Shown here: positions 6,075 through 7,476 of the stretch, piece by piece
How positions within the stretch are numbered: position 1 is the stretch's first letter
How the letters are laid out: the number at the start of each line of letters is the position of its first letter
Origin: Flavobacteriales bacterium
GTDB lineage: Bacteria > Bacteroidota > Bacteroidia > Flavobacteriales > Flavobacteriaceae
DNA length: 7,476 nucleotides
Assembly: GCA_011525065.1 (NCBI GenBank)
Contig: WTIY01000220.1
Coordinates: 1 to 7,476 of the forward strand
Reading direction: 5' to 3'
The notes under the pieces: model-generated
Seen by the model: the letters and a program-made list of their open reading frames with translations, nothing else
The model's database searches: none
What the model was told of the DNA's origin: nothing
Position numbers and translations under genes: made by a program

Positions 6075-7052
6075 ATGTTCATCGAGCAAGCCCAACAATT
6101 TAAGCATGATTCTTGGCGATACTGGGTCGGGATGGTGTTTGTTTTTATTATCTGGCAATTGGGATCCATACCTTTGGCCGTTGCTGTTTTTGGAAAAGTG
6201 ATGCAACAAGAGGGCGATCTCGAGGCCCTCAGCCAAGACCCCAACGCGATCATGCAGGTTTTGTCGCCGAATATGACCCTGTTTTTAATATTGCTGGCCT
6301 TTGCAATCGGATTAGGAGGTTTGTTGCTTTGGGTTAATCGTGTTCATGAGCAATCGTTTAGGTCATTGACCACATCGCGTGCAAAGATAGACTACAGACG
6401 TTTTTGGTTCGGATTTTTATTGATTGCAGGAACTACCGTAGTCATGACTTTAGTGGAGTATGTTATGAATCCAGAGTCATTTGAGGTACAATTCAATTTA
6501 GGGCCATTTTTAGGACTCTTGATTATTGCTGTTTTGATGATTCCATTGCAAACTTCATTTGAGGAATACTTTTTTCGGGCTTACATTTTTCAGGGGCTGG
6601 GTTTGATGACTCGAAATCGATGGGTTCCACTCGTATTAACCTCGATTGTGTTTGGTGGCATGCATGCATTTAATCCAGAGGTGGAGAAAATGGGTGGAAT
6701 CATCATGCTTTACTACATCGGCACAGGATTATTTTTAGGCGTCATCACCCTTATGGATGAAGGCTTAGAACTGGCTTTAGGTTTTCATGCGGGAAATAAC
6801 CTGGTTGGTGCGTTATTGGTTACAGCAGATTGGACCGCTTTTCAAACGCATTCAATTTTTAAAGATGTTTCGGATCCCAGTGCAGGACTCGATACGATGT
6901 TACCCGTTTTTGTCATTTACCCATTATTTTTATGGCTTATGGCACGTCAGTATGGTTGGAGCGATTGGTCAAGAAAACTTATCGGGCCTGTTCTTTCAAT
7001 TCATGAGTCAAAACAGTCAGACCAAGTCAACGGGAAATCTTTAACCCAATAA
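6075..7052 (+). CDS. CPBP-family intramembrane metalloprotease homologue (CAAX protease/Abi type)
   Basis: A 325-residue polytopic membrane protein with the three motifs of the CPBP/Rce1-like family: EEYFFR at 163-168 (E163, E164, R168; the EExxxR motif), FGGMH at 193-197 (FxxxH), and HAGNN at 238-242 (HxxxN). These glutamate and histidine residues form the active site in family proteases, so it is probably catalytically competent. Hydrophobic segments lie at about 18-40, 66-87, 108-130, 142-160, 184-199, 207-227, 233-250 and 273-290; the C-terminal tail of roughly 30 residues is polar. It sits between menC and menE with gaps of two and one bases, so it is translated from the men transcript. 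No step of menaquinone synthesis needs a protease. A CPBP gene in this position is, as I recall, common in flavobacteria. Substrate and role are unknown; bacterial homologues include bacteriocin self-immunity and peptide-processing proteins. Confidence 0.9.
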   Translation: MFIEQAQQFKHDSWRYWVGMVFVFIIWQLGSIPLAVAVFGKVMQQEGDLEALSQDPNAIMQVLSPNMTLFLILLAFAIGLGGLLLWVNRVHEQSFRSLTTSRAKIDYRRFWFGFLLIAGTTVVMTLVEYVMNPESFEVQFNLGPFLGLLIIAVLMIPLQTSFEEYFFRAYIFQGLGLMTRNRWVPLVLTSIVFGGMHAFNPEVEKMGGIIMLYYIGTGLFLGVITLMDEGLELALGFHAGNNLVGALLVTADWTAFQTHSIFKDVSDPSAGLDTMLPVFVIYPLFLWLMARQYGWSDWSRKLIGPVLSIHESKQSDQVNGKSLTQ

Positions 7053-7053
7053 G

Positions 7054-7476
7054 ATGAGTGTTGTGCAGCGTCCAAAATGGCACCCTAGTTTTAAATTAAA
7101 CGGTTTATCCTTTAACCATCCTCAGGAATTAGAGGTTTTTTTATCGGAGTTGATCGAACAGGGGGATGCTCATGAGCAGGATTTGGCTGAATTTCTCAAT
7201 CAATGGCTCGATGAATCAAATGAGCTGACAGCGCATACCTCTGGCACGACGGGAAGGCCAAAGCCCATTTCTTTGAATAAAGAAAAAATGAAACTCAGTG
7301 CCAGAACCACCGGTGAATTTTTTAATCTTGGATCAAATTCAACGGCACTTTTGTGTTTGCCCTTGTCTTTTATTGCGGGTAAAATGATGGTGGTGCGTGC
7401 TTTAGTACTGGGATGGGATCTTCATGTGGTTGCCCCCACTAAGGACGCCCTTACCAAGTACGATGCACATTACGAT
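7054..7476 (+). CDS. menE: o-Succinylbenzoate-CoA ligase, N-terminal part, 3' end cut by window edge
   Basis: ANL-superfamily enzyme that activates o-succinylbenzoate with ATP and couples it to CoA, the substrate for MenB. The ATG at 7054 follows the upstream stop by one base, and the frame stays open for exactly 141 codons to the window end. The ATP-binding P-loop TSGTTGRPKP is at 62-71, followed by CLPLSFIAGKMM at 101-112, the region before the acyl-binding pocket. In typical acyl-CoA ligases this loop lies well past residue 140; here it is at residue 62, so the usual N-terminal subdomain is much reduced. That agrees with the short MenE form I recall from Bacteroidota (about 350 residues in all). 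The specific assignment rests on this compact form and on the men neighbours; the rest of the domain, including the C-terminal lid lysine, lies outside the window. Confidence 0.9.
   Translation, partial: MSVVQRPKWHPSFKLNGLSFNHPQELEVFLSELIEQGDAHEQDLAEFLNQWLDESNELTAHTSGTTGRPKPISLNKEKMKLSARTTGEFFNLGSNSTALLCLPLSFIAGKMMVVRALVLGWDLHVVAPTKDALTKYDAHYD

Noticed and set aside
6039..6253. Two overlapping minus-strand open frames across the menC/CPBP junction
   Set aside because: They are antisense to two confident genes and overlap each other in different frames, as expected of shadow frames.
6787..7044. 85-codon plus-strand frame inside the CPBP gene
   Set aside because: The main frame carries the HxxxN motif and continues with membrane segments; the alternative frame has no motif.

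Overview
The window looks like an ordinary chromosomal segment of a member of the Bacteroidota, most probably a flavobacterium. Four things point there: the DnaK sequence (GGGTHDVSIL and the surrounding stretches resemble flavobacterial DnaK as I remember it), the near absence of Shine-Dalgarno sequences before the start codons, a promoter-like TAnnTTTG element (the Bacteroidota -7 motif) upstream of menA, and a compact menaquinone gene order with a short-form MenE. The exact genus cannot be read from the sequence.

Layout. Bases 1-1890 (+) carry nearly all of dnaK, the Hsp70 chaperone, lacking only the first few codons. A strong intrinsic terminator follows at 1912-1940. Bases 1941-2042 are non-coding and hold further hairpins. 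Bases 2043-2495 (-) encode a small stand-alone nuclease-like protein with the HsdR N-terminal fold. It is divergent from holA (2595-3599, +), the delta subunit of the DNA polymerase III clamp loader. holA converges stop-to-stop on a DoxX-family membrane protein gene (3600-3974, -). A 160-base divergent intergenic region holds a probable promoter. It precedes a tightly packed (+) operon: menA (4135-5025), menC (5029-6072), a CPBP-family intramembrane protease homologue (6075-7052) and the first 141 codons of menE (7054 to the window end). Gaps in the operon are 3, 2 and 1 bases.

How the genes work together. menC and menE carry out consecutive steps of menaquinone synthesis: SHCHC to o-succinylbenzoate, then to its CoA ester. 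menA prenylates the naphthoate ring at the membrane. menF, menD and menB are not in the window. The CPBP protein is co-transcribed with these genes but has no known step in the pathway. dnaK and holA are housekeeping genes in separate transcription units.

I found no mobile element, CRISPR array, tRNA or rRNA. I see no convincing new multi-gene system. The items most worth a second look are the solo HsdR_N-like nuclease with an intact catalytic motif set, and the CPBP protease embedded in the men operon.
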